A stretch of 14,961 bases of DNA from positions 1-14,961 of the forward strand of contig JAEDKS010000048.1 in NCBI GenBank assembly GCA_016295665.1. Direction: 5' to 3'. The notes beneath the pieces are model-generated. The model searched no databases, was not told the DNA's origin, and saw nothing but the letters and a program-made list of their open reading frames with translations. Positions 14,691-14,961 of this stretch are shown piece by piece; positions within the stretch are counted from its first letter, which is position 1, and every line of letters starts with the position of its first letter. A program made the position numbers and the translations under genes. The stretch comes from Clostridia bacterium (GTDB taxonomy: Bacteria > Bacillota > Clostridia > Christensenellales > Aristaeellaceae).

Positions 14691-14961
14691 ATGAAAATGA
14701 CCTTCCGCTGGTACGGCAGCGGCTCCGACCCGATTCCGCTGCGCTATGTGAAGCAGATTCCCGGCATGACCGGCCTGATGGGCCTGCTGGACAAGCCCGC
14801 CGGCGTGGACTGGCCCGAGGAGGAGTTCCAGGCGCTGGTCAGGGAGGTGCACGACGCGGGGCTGGAGCTGGAGGTCATCGAGAGCGTCAACGTCCACGAG
14901 GACATCAAGATGGGCCTCCCCACCCGGGATGAATACATCGCCAACTACTGCTCCACCATCC
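14691..14961 (+). CDS. uxuA: Mannonate dehydratase UxuA, 3' partial
   Basis: UxuA dehydrates D-mannonate to 2-keto-3-deoxy-D-gluconate in the hexuronate (glucuronate) pathway, in the cytoplasm, with a divalent metal. The first 90 residues are here and the frame runs off the window end. MKMTFRWYGSGSDPIPLRYV, QIPGMTGLMG, EVHDAGLELEVIESVNVHED and IKMGLPTRDEYIANY match the family N-terminus closely, including the conserved IESVxVHEDIKxGLPTRD stretch. GGAGGT at 14677-14682 is 8 bases before the ATG. It is divergent from the permuted GH3 gene. The following genes are unseen; fructuronate reductase is the usual companion. A hexuronate gene beside GH3 enzymes suggests use of a glucuronate-bearing glycan, which is inference. 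Confidence 0.92.
   Translation, partial: MKMTFRWYGSGSDPIPLRYVKQIPGMTGLMGLLDKPAGVDWPEEEFQALVREVHDAGLELEVIESVNVHEDIKMGLPTRDEYIANYCSTI

Noticed and set aside
14660..14932. A 90-codon + strand open frame overlapping uxuA
   Set aside because: It is out of frame with uxuA, whose conserved N-terminus and ribosome site at 14677-14682 define the real frame.

Overview
The window is GC-rich bacterial DNA with strong Shine-Dalgarno sites, Bacillota-type sigma-A promoters and a Clostridia-type elongation/division cluster. It suggests a high-GC gut or rumen member of the Clostridia. The Christensenellales fit by general impression (Pro/Thr tail on MreC, long PBP2), but that placement is inference. No RNA gene, CRISPR array, insertion sequence or phage gene was seen.

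Region 1 (1-6858, + strand) is a rod-shape and cell-wall operon: mreC (its start lies before the window), mreD, a long class B PBP2 (mrdA-like), a MinD ATPase and rodA. MreC and MreD organise the elongasome, RodA polymerises glycan, PBP2 crosslinks it, and MinD belongs to division-site placement. minC and minE, which often flank minD at this locus, are absent: the gaps are 39 and 47 bases. The unit ends at a strong hairpin terminator (6881-6916) that may serve both strands.

Region 2 (6921-14236, - strand) reads from right to left. First is a membrane-anchored, circularly permuted glycoside hydrolase family 3 (GH3) enzyme of 1031 residues with its catalytic part predicted outside the cell. Next come a canonical soluble GH3 enzyme with a long C-terminal extension, a four-helix GtrA-family membrane protein, and an endonuclease/exonuclease/phosphatase-fold enzyme. 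Each GH3 gene has its own extended -10 promoter. Both promoters carry the near-identical 12-mer TCGGAAAAWTTC at exactly the same distance from the -10 box, which suggests shared control.

Region 3 (14237-14961) is a 454-base divergent control region followed by the start of uxuA (mannonate dehydratase, + strand, cut by the window end). It holds opposed promoters, a perfect LacI-type palindrome (AGAAAACGTTTTCT) and a 5' leader hairpin. The pairing of GH3 enzymes with a hexuronate-catabolic gene suggests use of a plant glycan carrying glucuronate. That is inference: the GH3 substrates cannot be read from sequence.

The most notable points are the permuted, doubly anchored GH3 with an Ala/Glu/Pro-rich insert, the shared promoter element, and the isolated minD inside the mre/mrd/rodA operon.
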